A stretch of 64,000 nucleotides of DNA from Gerris lacustris (taxonomy: Eukaryota; Arthropoda; Insecta; Hemiptera; Gerridae): positions 112,162,514 to 112,226,513 of the forward strand of contig OX578277.1 in the NCBI GenBank assembly GCA_951217055.1, written 5' to 3'. Both the position numbers and the translations under genes were made by a program. The notes under the pieces were generated by a model. That model was not told the origin of the DNA and did not search any database. It was given only the letters and a program-made list of their open reading frames with translations. The stretch's first letter is position 1; each line of letters opens with the position of its first letter. Of the stretch, positions 35,944 through 46,882 are shown in pieces.

Positions 35944-36039
35944 ACCAAACTTTATACCAAACTATTGGTCACGCCTCATTGTAAATCTCGGTAGGATGAA
36001 AGAACAAAGTGAAGCATTATTTATGGTTTTATTTTGTTC

Positions 36040-36480
36040 TGTTAACTGCTTGTGATCGAATGAGACAGATTTTTATGGAACGGGGTTTATAGAGAGGGTT
36101 TAAAGTTTATCGTTAACTGTTAGGACCGTAATGAAGTTTAACTGGTGTCAATTAAGCAAGTTATTGTCATCGGCTTGAGACTCGTTGCGAAGTTTATAAA
36201 TAGCGAAGGGCCGACGTAGAATCGCATTTATTTTTATTGTCGTCGAGTAGAAATAAAAGTCGCAAAGTGGGTCAAAAAAACCGAGAGGGAGGTAGCGAGC
36301 GTCCTGTATAATTAAATATCGCGCGACTTGAAAAAGATCGATCCGTCGAAACGAACAAGTTCGTTCAACTCGGAAAGAATTGGCCGGAGGAAGAGTAAGG
36401 GCCAGTACTAGATAGCGATATGACGATGGGACTTCCCATCAAACTGCACAGTCGGCGCGCCCTTAAACGCTTTCTATCAC
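36040..36480. other. Low-repeat, CpG-containing island
   Basis: Contains many CpG (for example TAATTAAATATCGCGCGACT and GATCGATCCGTCGAAACG), no match to the repeat families here, and a TATA-like TTTATAAATAGCG near 36197. It could be single-copy regulatory or promoter DNA, or an old unrecognised element. No coding frame fits. Confidence 0.35.
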
Positions 36481-36654
36481 GCTAAGCATCTGACCCACCT
36501 ACCTCTGGACAATTTAATCATTTGATCGAAGCCATCAAGAGCTTCTAAAAGCTTCTACACAAAGATTCCCTTATCAGTTAAACAAACCAAAGATTCCGCT
36601 TATCAGTCGTTTCCTAACTGTCTTCTCGTAACACTAAATTGTGCATGTATCGTG

Positions 36655-37070
36655 CCGACTCCATGGGGCTCCCAAGGGACTCGAGCCCCCCAATGTTCAG
36701 TCTGGAAGGCTTAGTCCCCCCCCCCCCCCCAATAAAAATTGGTAAGCTTTGTAGTGACCCCGAATAGAGTCAACTGTGTGGCCTATTATGCAAAATTAGA
36801 AGAAAGTAGCCGTCTTCAAAAACCATATTGACACTGACAGACTGTCTCTGCATTTATAAATGCTTGGAGACATATCTAATCAGAAAAAAGTGGCATTAAC
36901 ATTAGTGTAAGAAACCAGTAAAGCTTTTACAATTAGACAGCAGTCAACGTGATTTATTATCAGAAGCTACAAAATGTATAAAACAGCTTCGTACCGTTCC
37001 TGTAACAACGGCAACTGTAGAGAGGACATTGAGCGCGCTCTATCGTCTTAAAAGCTACCTCAGATCTTAA
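36655..37070 (+). mobile_element. hAT-type transposon remnant
   Basis: The left part GGGGCTCCCAAGGGACTCGA then GCCCCCC and a poly-C run (36717-36732) resembles the G/C-rich subterminal region of some hAT elements. It is followed by a decayed coding end (see 36933-37070). Family A starts right after it. Confidence 0.5.
36933..37070 (+). pseudogene. hAT transposase C-terminal fragment
   Basis: One frame of 45 codons and a stop. It reads LDSSQRDLLSEATKCIKQ followed by VPVTTATVERTLSALYRLKSYLRS. The PVTTATxER(S/T)xSALxRLKxYLRS block is the signature of the hAT C-terminal dimerisation region, usually about 50 residues from the protein end. Upstream sequence in all frames is full of stops, so only the tail survives and the catalytic core is gone. 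The stop falls within the conserved block, so even the tail is truncated. Confidence 0.75.
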
Positions 37071-37076
37071 TTAGAT

Positions 37077-37480
37077 GTCTATGAAGTGTTAAAGATCGTT
37101 AAAACTATTAAAGCGGACCTAAACGTTTAAAATAGAGAAAACAACGTTTTTACCGATATCTTACGTTCTAACGTAACGATTACAGAGAAACTTCATACAC
37201 ATCGTTTAAAGTACAACTGAAACAGGGATGTAAAATTTCAATTTGATACAAGCAGAAGTTTATGTGTAGTAAAGTAATACATTTAATAATAGTTGAAAAG
37301 GAGATGTGTGGTTAGTGGAGTAGTAAGAATGCCTAAAATAATGAATGAATAAAATAGACTGCCTACTTCAATCATACTCTTTAACTATAAACTCATCATG
37401 ATTATCTATTTTCTCAATATTCAATACATATTTATCACTATACACTCGATTCAATGATAGAGCCACGCGATGCCTAGTTA
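37077..37480 (+). repeat. Family A, 5'-truncated copy
   Basis: Starts at CTATGAAGTGTTAAAGATCG, runs through GCGGACCTAAACGTTT and ATATCTTACGTTCTAACG and ends near CCACGCGATGCCTAGT. The first half of the family is missing. Confidence 0.75.
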
Positions 37481-37534
37481 TGTTTGTTTTACATTAATTT
37501 TATATTGTTGAGTTTCCAAACAAAAACAAAAAAA

Positions 37535-37630
37535 ATTGTTCGAGTCCTGGCGCTGGAGTCTATTTTTCTCTGTCTATCTCCCATTGTTAATAATAATTAT
37601 TTGATTTAAATTAAAATTTAATTTTTCTGA
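37535..37630 (+). mobile_element. tRNA-like repeat, truncated copy
   Basis: GTTCGAGTCCTGGCGCTGGA, then TATTTTTCTCTGTCTATCTC and a TTGATTTAAATTAAAATTTA tail. The matching terminal hairpin (CCGTAGTATGAATACTACC) is about 370 bp downstream at 37995-38014, so this copy may be split. Confidence 0.6.
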
Positions 37631-38419
37631 CCTAGCCACCTCCAGATATCAATCCTTTCATGATTCCGTATCCCTTCATCCTAATCCTTTAGTCCAAAAC
37701 CTATTTTCAAATTATATTCCTGGAAATCCTCACCGACGACTCAAAAGGCAGTGGCCACGCGACTTGTTAAATATTTGAAAAAAAAAAAGAAAAAAAGTAT
37801 GCATAATACACATTAGATAGCACGTTAAACTCGTGTCATTAACGGTGAGTTCTGTCACTGGACAGTATCTCACATCAAGAGTACCACGCCATGTAAAACA
37901 ATTACCCTTATTACATATAACAATTTATTTTTGTAGTTGTAATATACAATAAAACGAAAAAAAAAAAAAAATTAAAAAAATTAAAATTTAAACTTTCCGT
38001 AGTATGAATACTACCAAAAACTTAAAAATGTTATATTGTTGAGTTTCCAAACGAAACAAGGAGTTGTTGATTTTAAACACAGAAATCATTTTCCGAACTT
38101 AAATAATTTACTTAGTCCTAAAACAAAGTTCATGTTAGACAAGAAGTCTTATGAGTGAACAACTTAAATTTGGTTTTACATTCTCTACAAGTCTCATGGG
38201 ACAAACTGTACAACCCATACACACCTGGATCGAGTCCCAGAAAGGTTAAACATGTTTCTTACTAATCATTACATCCCACAAGGGGGCTCATATCTCTTTC
38301 CTGCTACCCTAAGCCATGACTAAAAACTAACCAACTTAATTTCACAGCCTATTTATAATTATTTAATTTTATTTTTCAAATATTGTTATTGTAATTATTA
38401 TTATTATTAACTAGGTAAG

Positions 38420-38800
38420 TATTTTGAAAATCCGATTTTCGATTTTGATGGATTTACACGTTTTGAGGTCCCCTGTCAAAAAAGTGGTTTTTAAAAAAGT
38501 ATCTTTCTCTCGTCTTTGCAGACGCCTGTAGCCTAAACTACTGGGCCGATTTTGACGAAATTTAGAATACATGTCCAGAAAAATCATACTTTAAGGTGAA
38601 ATTGATAAATTAATTTTATCCATAAATTTGGGAGTGCTACCCCCCGAAAACACTGAAAAAACATGGAACAAAAATACTTCTCGGCAACGGTTCCGACGAT
38701 TTCGATTAAAAAATTCTAAAATGTAGTCCATTTAAATACAAATCTAACGATATAAGCCGATCTTCCGGGAAAAATCGAGTTTCCGAGATATTGATGAAAA
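38420..38800 (-). repeat. Family C-like copy, diverged
   Basis: CGATTTTGATGGATTTACAC, GTTTTGAGGTCCCCTG, CTACTGGGCCGATTTTGACG and AATGTAGTCCATTTAAATAC appear in reverse order relative to 33288-33883. Confidence 0.65.
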
Positions 38801-38867
38801 TAAATTTTATTTTTAATAAACAGCTTGGTTTTCCGGTGAAATACGCGTCACGAAGGGGAAGAAGTCC

Positions 38868-38902
38868 GACGTTTCACTTTCACTACTGGAAGCATCTTCA
38901 GG
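38868..38902 (-). ncRNA. Hammerhead-like motif
   Basis: In reverse: CTGAAGATG, stem beginning GCTT, loop, stem ending AAGT, then GAAACGTC. Same layout as 32142-32178 with a different stem II. The plus-strand partner at 38953 keeps a better stem (GCTT with AAGC) but has lost the ACGT after GAAA. Confidence 0.4.
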
Positions 38903-38952
38903 GGTGTGGTGCATGGTGTTGCTTCAAGTAAACATCACGATGCACCACACCC

Positions 38953-38985
38953 CTGAAGATGCTTCCAGTAGTGAAAGCGAAACCA
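38953..38985 (+). ncRNA. Degenerate hammerhead-like motif
   Basis: CTGAAGATGCTTCC...GAAAGCGAAACC. The core and stem II are present, but the putative stem III/cleavage segment reads CCAAG, so it is probably inactive even if the family was once catalytic. Confidence 0.35.
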
Positions 38986-39139
38986 AGGACTTCAAACCCT
39001 TCGTGACGCGGATTTCACCGGAAAACCAAGCTGTTTATTACGAGTCTACCCGCGGAAGCCTACAAGTTAAATTTGTTTTTGTTGAAAATTGAAAACAAAA
39101 AGTAAACAACCACCTATTGAGTACCTTTTAAATAATTTA

Positions 39140-39821
39140 CAGGGTGGGCCAAAAAAAAACACACTTTTGTTTAACACTTATAGCTCAGCATCTGTAATAG
39201 ATATAGATATGGGGTTTGCGGGGTCTGAAACTACATTCTTCTACTTTAAATTTCATATCTTTAACTCTAAAATATATTGGGTGAAAGCCATGCAATGACG
39301 GTTTTCAATAGAGTCTTAAAAAAAGTCGTTGTTCACAGTAATCGTCGTTTAGTCTTATAGTTTTGATAGAATCAAATACCATATTAGTGGTAGAAATCCA
39401 GTGTTATAATATAACAAACATTGAAGATGTGGTAAGCACAATGTTGCCTGAAGTCTGGGCAATTCTCTTGCGATGGGACGGGGCACTATCTTGCATAAAC
39501 GTGTAATTTAGCATTTGATCTTCAATTTCAGGCAACTTTACCTACAAAGACCCTCCCCCCCCCCCCCCTCCACCATATAGTTATTTATTCTATCAAAACT
39601 ATAATACCAGACAAGATCACTACCCGGGCAACGACATTTTTTAAGACCCTTTTTGAAACCATCATGGCATGGCTATCATCCAATAGTTTGTTAAGTTATA
39701 GATATGAAATTTAAAGTAGAAGAATGTAGTTTTCAGACCCCGCAAACCCCATATCTCTATCTATTACAGAAGCTGAGCTATAAGTGTTCAAAAAAGTTCA
39801 GTTATTTTTTGGCCCATCCTG
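39140..39821. mobile_element. Foldback element with CAGGGTGGGCC ends, TA target
   Basis: Inverted arms of about 130 bp begin CAGGGTGGGCCAAAAAAA and contain TATGGGGTTTGCGGGGTCTG and TTTCATATCTTTAACTCTAA-type sequence; the inverse is at about 39690-39821. TA is present on each side. The interior holds a C20 run (about 39548-39567). Non-autonomous. Confidence 0.8.
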
Positions 39822-39827
39822 TATAAT

Positions 39828-40840
39828 ATTAACCAAGCATCGCGTAGGTTTATTATTGAAGCAAGCTTAATGCAACAAGCATTTAATATTAAGCAAATTA
39901 ATAGTTGAGTAGCTGAATTCGAAAAGCAACTATATCCACTTGAAGTTTTTTTTGGCAAAGCACGAACAACGTCTAGCAATTCACTAAATTGTGTTATCAG
40001 GTTAATTTAAAAAAAAAAAAAAATCAATAACTAATAATTAATTTAGTGGACAAAAGTCCTATATTCTCAGGCTATTATTTTCTTTTTAATAAACAAAAGA
40101 AATAATCACATAGGTGGTTTTGTCACAGTTTTTTGTTTATAGCTACTTTTGCAACCAAACCCACCGCCATGTTGGATTGGTGTGCTACAGAAAAAGCAGT
40201 TTTATACAATAAATTAAGCAGTTATAAACTATTATTTTAAATATTATTTATTCAGTGTAGCCACTATAATATTTTTTTCTCTTCTATCATATTTTTTTCT
40301 GTTTAAAAGAAGATAGAAATGTGTAAAGAAGGATATAAATGATTTTGCAGCCTTACTCAGAGTAACTCTATAATGTGTACAGTACATAGGATATAGCTGT
40401 TTTTGGATCAGTTATGGATATAGCTCCTTTTGAATCCGAATACAGTAGGGATATAGCTGGTTTTGTAACCACATTCATATTTCAATCTAGATTTTAATAG
40501 GTTTATAATTTTTTTTGGAACTGTTTGACTGCAGAACCTTGCAGGGCTTTAAAAAACAGATCCAGGGGTACCAATATCTTATTTTTTCATTTTTTTTTTG
40601 ATATAGCTGCTTTTGGAATACGGCTACTCAGTTAATAATGATGAGTTTATAGTTTAAAAGGATGATTGGAGTAGTCGGTAGTGCCGAGTGGGACTCTCAC
40701 CTCACTTGGAAGGTTCTTCAGTACCCTGTTAAAGGTTGGTTTACTGTCACAGCTAGTGATCGACACGCTTTCCATGTGTATAGATAACAATATATTCATG
40801 TTTTCTGGGATCTGGGGCCAAGATTATTCAAGAAAGTTAA
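39828..40840. other. Non-coding, nothing recognised
   Basis: A+T rich. Repeated phrase GATATAGCTG(C/G)TTTTGG near 40390, 40450 and 40605 suggests a loose local duplication. No gene. Confidence 0.45.
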
Positions 40841-41170
40841 TCTGATTTGTCTCGGACCGATTTGGAAACGCTAGATTATTATTCCAACCACGAATGCCAA
40901 CGCCATTAATCTTATTTTAATCCGTCAAATTAAACTAACGTTACGTCAAGAGAAGTAAAAACTTAAGCAAACAATCGGAGTGAACAGTTTAATTAAGAGA
41001 TGGGGAATTTCTTGAAATAGAATAAATTAGAATTGAGAGACAAGCAAATTGTTAATCAAGGGAATTAATTGGTGTAAGGGTGAAGGAGAAGGATTACAGG
41101 ATTCAGGGCCGTTCCGATGTCTTAGTCTTAATCTACTGAGTAAACCAACAATTCTCCAGACAACCTTACT
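40840..41170. other. Low-repeat segment with homeodomain-type sites
   Basis: No match to any family here. It contains several TAATTA/TTAATT-like cores (for example GGGAATTAATTGG near 41060, CCATTAATCTT near 40904). It could be conserved non-coding DNA, but composition alone also produces such cores. Confidence 0.25.
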
Positions 41171-41274
41171 ACTGGTTCCTTCCTACACCTAGGAATATTG
41201 TATAGTCTATACATATTTATAGCTGATCTAAGCGTGCTTTAACTATTAAAGTGTAGTCAATGAATGTATAGTCA

Positions 41275-41815
41275 AACCACCTCTAACCACCTCTAACTAC
41301 CTCTAACCACCTCTAACCACCTCTAACCGCCTCTAACTACCTCTAAGCACCTCTAAGCACCTCTAACCACCACTAACCTCCTCTAAGCACCTCTAACCTC
41401 TAACCACCTCTAACTACCACTAACCTCTTCTAACCATATCTAACCATATCTAACCACCTCTAACCACCTCTAACCACCTCTAACTACCTCTAACCACCTC
41501 TAACCACCTCTAACTACCTCTAAGCACCTCTAAGCACCTCTAACCACCACAAACCTCCTCTAAGCACCTCTAACCTCTAACCACCTCTAACTACCACTAA
41601 CCTCTTCTAACCATATCTAACCACCTCTAACCACCTCTAACCACCTCTAACCACCTCTAACAACCACTAACCACCTCTAACCACCTCTAAGCACCACTAA
41701 CCTCCTCTAAGCACCTCTAAGCACCACTAACCACCTCCAACCACCTCTAACCACCCCTAACCACGTCTAACTACCCCTAACCACATCTAACCATCTCTAA
41801 CCACCTCTACCCACC
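41275..41815. repeat. Decanucleotide minisatellite (CCACCTCTAA)n
   Basis: About 50 units of CCACCTCTAA with variants (AGCACCTCTA, CTACCTCTAA, CCATATCTAA, and short units CCTCTAA). A block of about 177 bp including AAGCACCTCTAAGCACC and CCATATCTAACC is duplicated (about 41343-41460 and 41520-41640), so the array also grew by larger steps. Confidence 0.95.
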
Positions 41816-41819
41816 TATA

Positions 41820-43086
41820 TTAATACAAAATATTATTCAGATATCAATAATTACTGGGCGTCTTTGTTGTTACCTTTCTAATTAATTTTTAAAATACATT
41901 AATTTGTATCATTAGGAAAAAATCTCGATTCATTGTTTCGAACTACTTTGTAATATTTGTCGACTTATGGTTGAATATTTAAAAAAATATATTTCTAAAC
42001 CTTTATGATAAGGTATAATTGTTGCGTTTTATATTCGATACTTTATTACATTTGATTTTTTTTAATAATGTTAGCAGCGGTTAGAATTTAGATTTTAATC
42101 ATTAATTTGAGTGGGGGGAGAGGGGGGGGGGAGTCGAAGTTTAAACAAAGCGTGGATGTATTTAATGATATGGGGAATATAATGGAGGGAGTATTCGTGA
42201 CTGGATGAACGCGTGTTCGTTACCGCTGATTCCTGCACCGGTCACGAACGCTAGCTTTTATCAGCGACCCCCCCCCCCCCCCGAGCTTTGCAAACATATC
42301 TGAACCTTGTTTTTATTCACCGGTTTATCTCGACAAGCGTCAGTTGGCTGAACGGCTTTACACCGCACTCTCTAATCAACTCCAACAAAAACAAAACCGA
42401 TTTACTGTCCACTATAATATTATCATCCTTCGATGAATACAAATATAATAATAAATAATCAAAAAATAATACAAGCATAGATTAATTGAAAAAAAAGAGA
42501 GAAAAATCTCTTATCACTTTTAACAGAATGCAGATATTTAACGTAATATATTAACAAAACAATTTATTATAAAATGTTTTTTTAATACAATATTGCATTA
42601 TATACTTTCAACCCACGCTATGTAAAATTATTATGTATTTTAATAATAATTATTTATCGTCAGTCATGACAATTTAGTTATTTTTTATTAGAATAATGAG
42701 AGAAAAATTATATAAATGCAGTAATTTTTCCCCCTTTTAACTTACATTTAAAGATGAAAAAGTAATTTAAGAAATATTTTTATTTGTGTTTTTAGAACAG
42801 AAAATAAGTTATTAAGGTCTGAGGGAAATTTTTTATCGAATAATAAAATTAGTCTGGAGGTAATTGAGGCCAAATATACGGGTTTTGATAAAATGACAAA
42901 AAATTACCTTCGTAGCTGATGACTAATAGAGATGGAGTAAACATGTTGACTGGATATCATCAGTCAACTGATGATATCAACGCTTATTCAGCGTGGCGTA
43001 ACCAGAACTGATGAGATGAAGGCTTTAGTATTAATTATTTGTAAAGATTTAAATTGTTAATTATTTAAGTGTACACATTATTTTTT
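41820..43086. other. Non-coding, nothing recognised
   Basis: A+T rich with a G-rich stretch (42110-42132) and a C14 run (42270-42283). GAACGCGTGTTCG and the nearby GTCACGAACGC form small palindromic features. No gene. Confidence 0.4.
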
Positions 43087-43806
43087 AGGGTCCGTAGGCA
43101 AAACCAAGGACCCTTATATTTTCCTGCGTGTGTCCGTCCGTCCTGTCGCCTGCACTCAAGGCTACACCTTTGGTCCGATCACTTTGAAATTTGGCATGTA
43201 TGTGTCTTGTACCTACCCACATATATTAAAAATATAGCGACTTAAAAAAAAAAAAATTAAAAAAGAATTAGGGTAAAAGAACTTAAGGGTTAAATTTTTT
43301 TGATTTTTTTTCGACACCGTGAGGGGTATCATGTGAAAGGGTACGTCGAACTGATTACAAAAATATATAATTCTTATTTTATAACTTTGATAGGGCGAGT
43401 GTAGGCAAGTTTGAAGTGGGTGTGAAACGTGTCCCCCTCCCCTCTATCTCGTTTATGTGAAGTGCACAAATACTGAAAAAATTGCTGAACATTCTTCGAC
43501 CAAAAGTAAAGATACCACTTTTTGGAAATTTCGAAAAAAATATTATTTTATTTTTTATTGACAAAATACGTTTTTTTATAACTATGGTCTTTTCGATGTA
43601 TTTATATGGTTTTTGTCCGGTTCAGTGGCAAAAAAATACTTTATCAGAAGTTTGTTTATGTGTTTTGAGCATATCAGACCCATAGGATAGTTCAAAGTAA
43701 GCTTTTTAGCATTTTAAAAAACACCATCAATAGGGTACTACCTAAACTATTCAGGGTTGCCTACGCACCCTCGCTGTGTGCTGACTAGCACACACTTGAC
43801 CTGTTT
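43087..43806 (+). repeat. Family B dispersed element, copy 2
   Basis: Matches 18499-19220 from GGGTCCGTAGGCAAAACC to ACTAGCACACACTTGACCTG. Confidence 0.8.
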
Positions 43807-43817
43807 ATTTTTTAATG

Positions 43818-44248
43818 AATAAGACGCAGAGATGCCTGGTACCTAAGGTGTAATTAAAATTTTATTCAGATGAAACGTTTCATTATATAAATTAATGTCT
43901 GACTTTAATCAAATATAAATGACTGAGGATGACTGTACTATAAGTCGAAACGTTTCATAATATAAATTAATGGCTGACTTTAATCAAATACAAATGACTG
44001 AGGATGACTGTACTATAAGTCGAAACGTTTCATAATATAAATTAATGGCTGACTTTAATCAAATACAAATGACTGAGGATGACTGTACTATAAGTTGAAA
44101 CGTTTCATAATATAAATTAATGACTGCCTTTAATCAAATACAAATGACTGAGGATGACTGTACTATAAGTTGAAACGTTTCATGTGAATGAAATAATGTT
44201 TTTTCTTTAATTAATTACACCTTACCAGCTATCACTACGTCTTATTAA
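43818..44248. mobile_element. TIR element containing a 75-bp tandem array
   Basis: The ends pair as inverted repeats: AATAAGACGCAG...CTGGTA..AAGGTGTAATTAA at the left and TTAATTACACCTTACCAG...CTACGTCTTATT at the right, about 40 bp with a few changes. The interior is almost entirely a tandem array (43890-44185) of 75-bp units. No coding frame. Confidence 0.7.
43923..44180 (+). ncRNA. Four tandem 75-bp units with hammerhead-like motifs
   Basis: Motif starts CTGAGGATGACTG at 43923, 43998, 44073 and 44148, exactly 75 bp apart. Each reads CTGAGGATG, stem GACT, loop, stem AGTC (AGTT in the last two, a G-U wobble), GAAACGTTTCA. ATGA before the core can pair with TCAT after the putative cut, giving a 4-bp stem I. 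Tandem arrays of short units carrying hammerheads are known from animal satellites. The extra U between the core and stem II is again present. Confidence 0.45.
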
Positions 44249-44249
44249 T

Positions 44250-44697
44250 TAGTTGTTTAAATTTTTGGGTGCATAGAAATAGCAACATAATAGGACGTGG
44301 TTGGTACATCGAACTATTTCAAATAAACTTGAAAAATGAGTTTTTTTAATACACTTTTTAATGAACTTTTACAAAACGAACATATTTATTTCAATCATTC
44401 TACGTCGGTTTCAAAATTTTCTTTTGAGGTTCGTATTTCTTTGCTTGTTGCATTTCTACTTTGAGTTCTAATCCTTACAAAATCAAACCAATTAAAAGAA
44501 AAAAAAATGTGTCAATAAGTGTGACACATAGCTTCCTATCATCCTATTCTTAGACGAATGGTCATATAGAAATTCAAAGTGTGCCTGTTTCGATTCCCAG
44601 AAATGGGAAATATTTATTAGGGAGTATGTGTGGGATACTAAATCATATAGCGAATCATCCAAATTTCGTAGGAATTGGATCTGTACTTCCTAGACGA
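44250..44697. other. Non-coding, nothing recognised
   Basis: A+T rich; no repeat or gene recognised. Confidence 0.45.
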
Positions 44698-45282
44698 ACT
44701 TTCTCATATACGAGTTCATAAATATATAAATTCTTAGCCCAGTAAATTCCATTTATTAGTTTTCGCAGGTACATTTAATTATTTTTGAACATTTCATCAA
44801 AATGTATCATAAAAATAACTACTCATCAGCGGGGAATCGAACCCGGCCTCTCTCCGTCCGCGTTCAAAGCAATTTTCTCAGGAACTAATTTTTCCCAGGG
44901 AAACGCCTTATATCGTTAGATTCTTATTTAAATGGACAACATTTTAGAAGTTTTTAATCAAAATTTTTGGAACCATTTTCGAGAAATATATTTTTTTCTT
45001 CTTTCTGCGCTTTTGGGGATAGCGTCCCCAAATTTGGAGCTATAATTAATAAATTAATTCTCAATTTCGCCACGGGGTATGATTTTTCTAAACATGTATG
45101 CCAAATTTCATCAAAATCGGCCAAAAAGTTTAGGCTCCAGGTGTCTGCACAAACAGACAACAAACATTTTTTTAAAAAATACACTTTTTTGGACTCAGGG
45201 GACCTCAAAACGTGTAAATCCATCAAAATCTAAAAATAGAATTTTCGCGCCATCACAATTCTTTCACTTTATATGAGAAAGT
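44698..45282 (+). mobile_element. Family C TIR element, copy 2
   Basis: Same ends (ACTTTCTCATATA / TATATGAGAAAGT), reverse B-box-like GGGGAATCGAACCCGG near 44838 and TTTTCGCGCCATCACAAT near 45242 as copy 1. Confidence 0.75.
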
Positions 45283-46212
45283 AAAAATGCGCACGCACGA
45301 GCAAACTGATACGAGACCATTAATTCAGATTTCTGAAACGGGTTTATGTCTTAGAATTTTTTAATTTAGAGAAAAATTATTAAATTTTTTTGAATTATCA
45401 CAATGTAACAGAACATTTAGTTAACTCGGAAGAAAAATCAGTTTTTTTTAAAAAATCCGGGAGAAGTTTTACTGGATTTTTTTTTAAAAAAATGCAAATT
45501 CTAAAAGTGATAAAAAAAAGGGGAAATAGCTGGTTGGGATTTTTCCGGATGTTGGGAAATGTTGGGTGATATATTTCAGCGACTCTAGTTCGAGTTAGAT
45601 ATGCAATGAAAATGGGTCGCGATTGCTCTTCAGGGATTTTTTTAGTTTTTTACTTCTAATTAATCTAGCAGCGGTATTTAACTTTCTCTATTTGGGTCAT
45701 CATCAAGGAAAAAGGGAATTTTGTCTAGACAATGGTAAAGAGAGCAATTCTTTACCGCAAAGCCACGACAGAGAAACCTTTCTAGCTTCCCACAATGTTT
45801 AAATTCTACTTTTTTTAGAAACAAAAATGAAATTGTTACTTGGAAAATTAAATTTTCTATTTTAACCGAGATTCTGCTGCACTTGCTCCTAGTAAATATT
45901 AATTTAAAAAGCATATTTTATGTGTTTTTGCGACCGAGACTGAAGGTAAAGGAAGTTTTTGAGAAATGTGAAGAAACCAAATTTATTCATGTCTCCAAAT
46001 TAAAAAATTTCAAAGACAGAATTCCGTTTGAGGCATCAAAGAAGATAGTTGTTTTTTTTTTATTTTGATTTTTTTTTAAAAAAATAAGTACACGCATTAC
46101 AGAGCACTATAAATCTTGGCAGAAAATATCTAATGACAGACATCAAAAACATGTAAACGTATCTAGTTTTGCCAACCATGTTCTAGAAACCAATCATACT
46201 TTTGATATTAAT
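45283..46212. other. Non-coding with H2 scraps
   Basis: TCTGAAACGGGTTTATGTC near 45333 (plus) and AAAGACAGAATTCCGTTTGA near 46012 (minus) are H2-like. No gene recognised between them. Confidence 0.45.
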
Positions 46213-46440
46213 TGAAGCGAGCGTAAGCGAGCTTCTTACATTCAACGAAATATGCATCTTGTCTGTCTGTCTGTCTGTCTGTGTGTAACTTTTACGTGTC
46301 CGACGATAACTTGAGTAAAAGTTGACCGATTTAGTTGAAATTGGGTATACATCTTCCTTTTACTAATACTCAGGCTAAGTTCGTTGGACAGCGTGATCCG
46401 TCCGAGAATTCGCGTGCTATGAACATGTTACTATAGCTAG
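46213..46440 (+). repeat. Family A, 3'-truncated copy
   Basis: Starts ATTGAAGCGAGCGTAAGCGA, has a CTGT tandem tract and GATAACTTGAGTAAAAGTTG, and ends after GTTCGTTGGACAGCGT. Confidence 0.75.
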
Positions 46441-46520
46441 GAACATGAAATTCGGCACACATGTGCATCTCGGCATTTGAGACAACTGGACACATTTTGG
46501 ATTTTTCACACTTCATATTT

Positions 46521-46740
46521 TCAAGATGGCGGCCAATATGGTGGGTGACTAAAAAAAGTTCTTAGTAACTATGACATGTTATACATCAATTTAAAGGTCT
46601 TGAAGTGTAGAAAAAGAATATGCAATTATTAAAATTTTCAAGATGGCGGCCAATATGGTGGGTGACTAAACATTGTTTTAGTTACCATAACATGTTATAT
46701 ATCTATTTAAAGGTCTTGAAGAGTAGAAGAAGAATATTAC
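46521..46740. repeat. Direct duplication of about 117 bp with YY1/Pho-type sites
   Basis: TCAAGATGGCGGCCAATATG occurs at 46521 and again at 46638, followed in both by CTTGAAG(T/A)GTAGAA. AAGATGGCGGC matches the YY1/Pho binding consensus. The duplication is imperfect and non-coding. Confidence 0.7.
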
Positions 46741-46882
46741 TATTAATATTAGTGTAATCATAGTACACTGAATCATTTTAACTTTAATGTACAGAAACCG
46801 GCGATTGTCGCCCCACGTACTTACGTGAAGCGCGCCTTACTTGTTTACAATTTAAAAACTTTCGACCTGGTTCTTTTTCGGT

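Larger units (their letters stand above)
38845..39025. repeat. Short foldback with paired hammerhead-like motifs
   Basis: Arms: GTGAAATACGCGTCACGAAG to GCACCACACCCCTGAAGATG, and the inverse. Centre about 38933. A degenerate single-arm copy lies at about 63415-63510. No protein. Confidence 0.75.

Noticed and set aside
43482..43685. Small conserved protein shared with 18845-19081 (FWKFRKNIILFFIDKIRFF)
   Set aside because: Both frames lie in copies of family B; the shared peptide only reflects shared DNA, and the flanking residues diverge with frame shifts.
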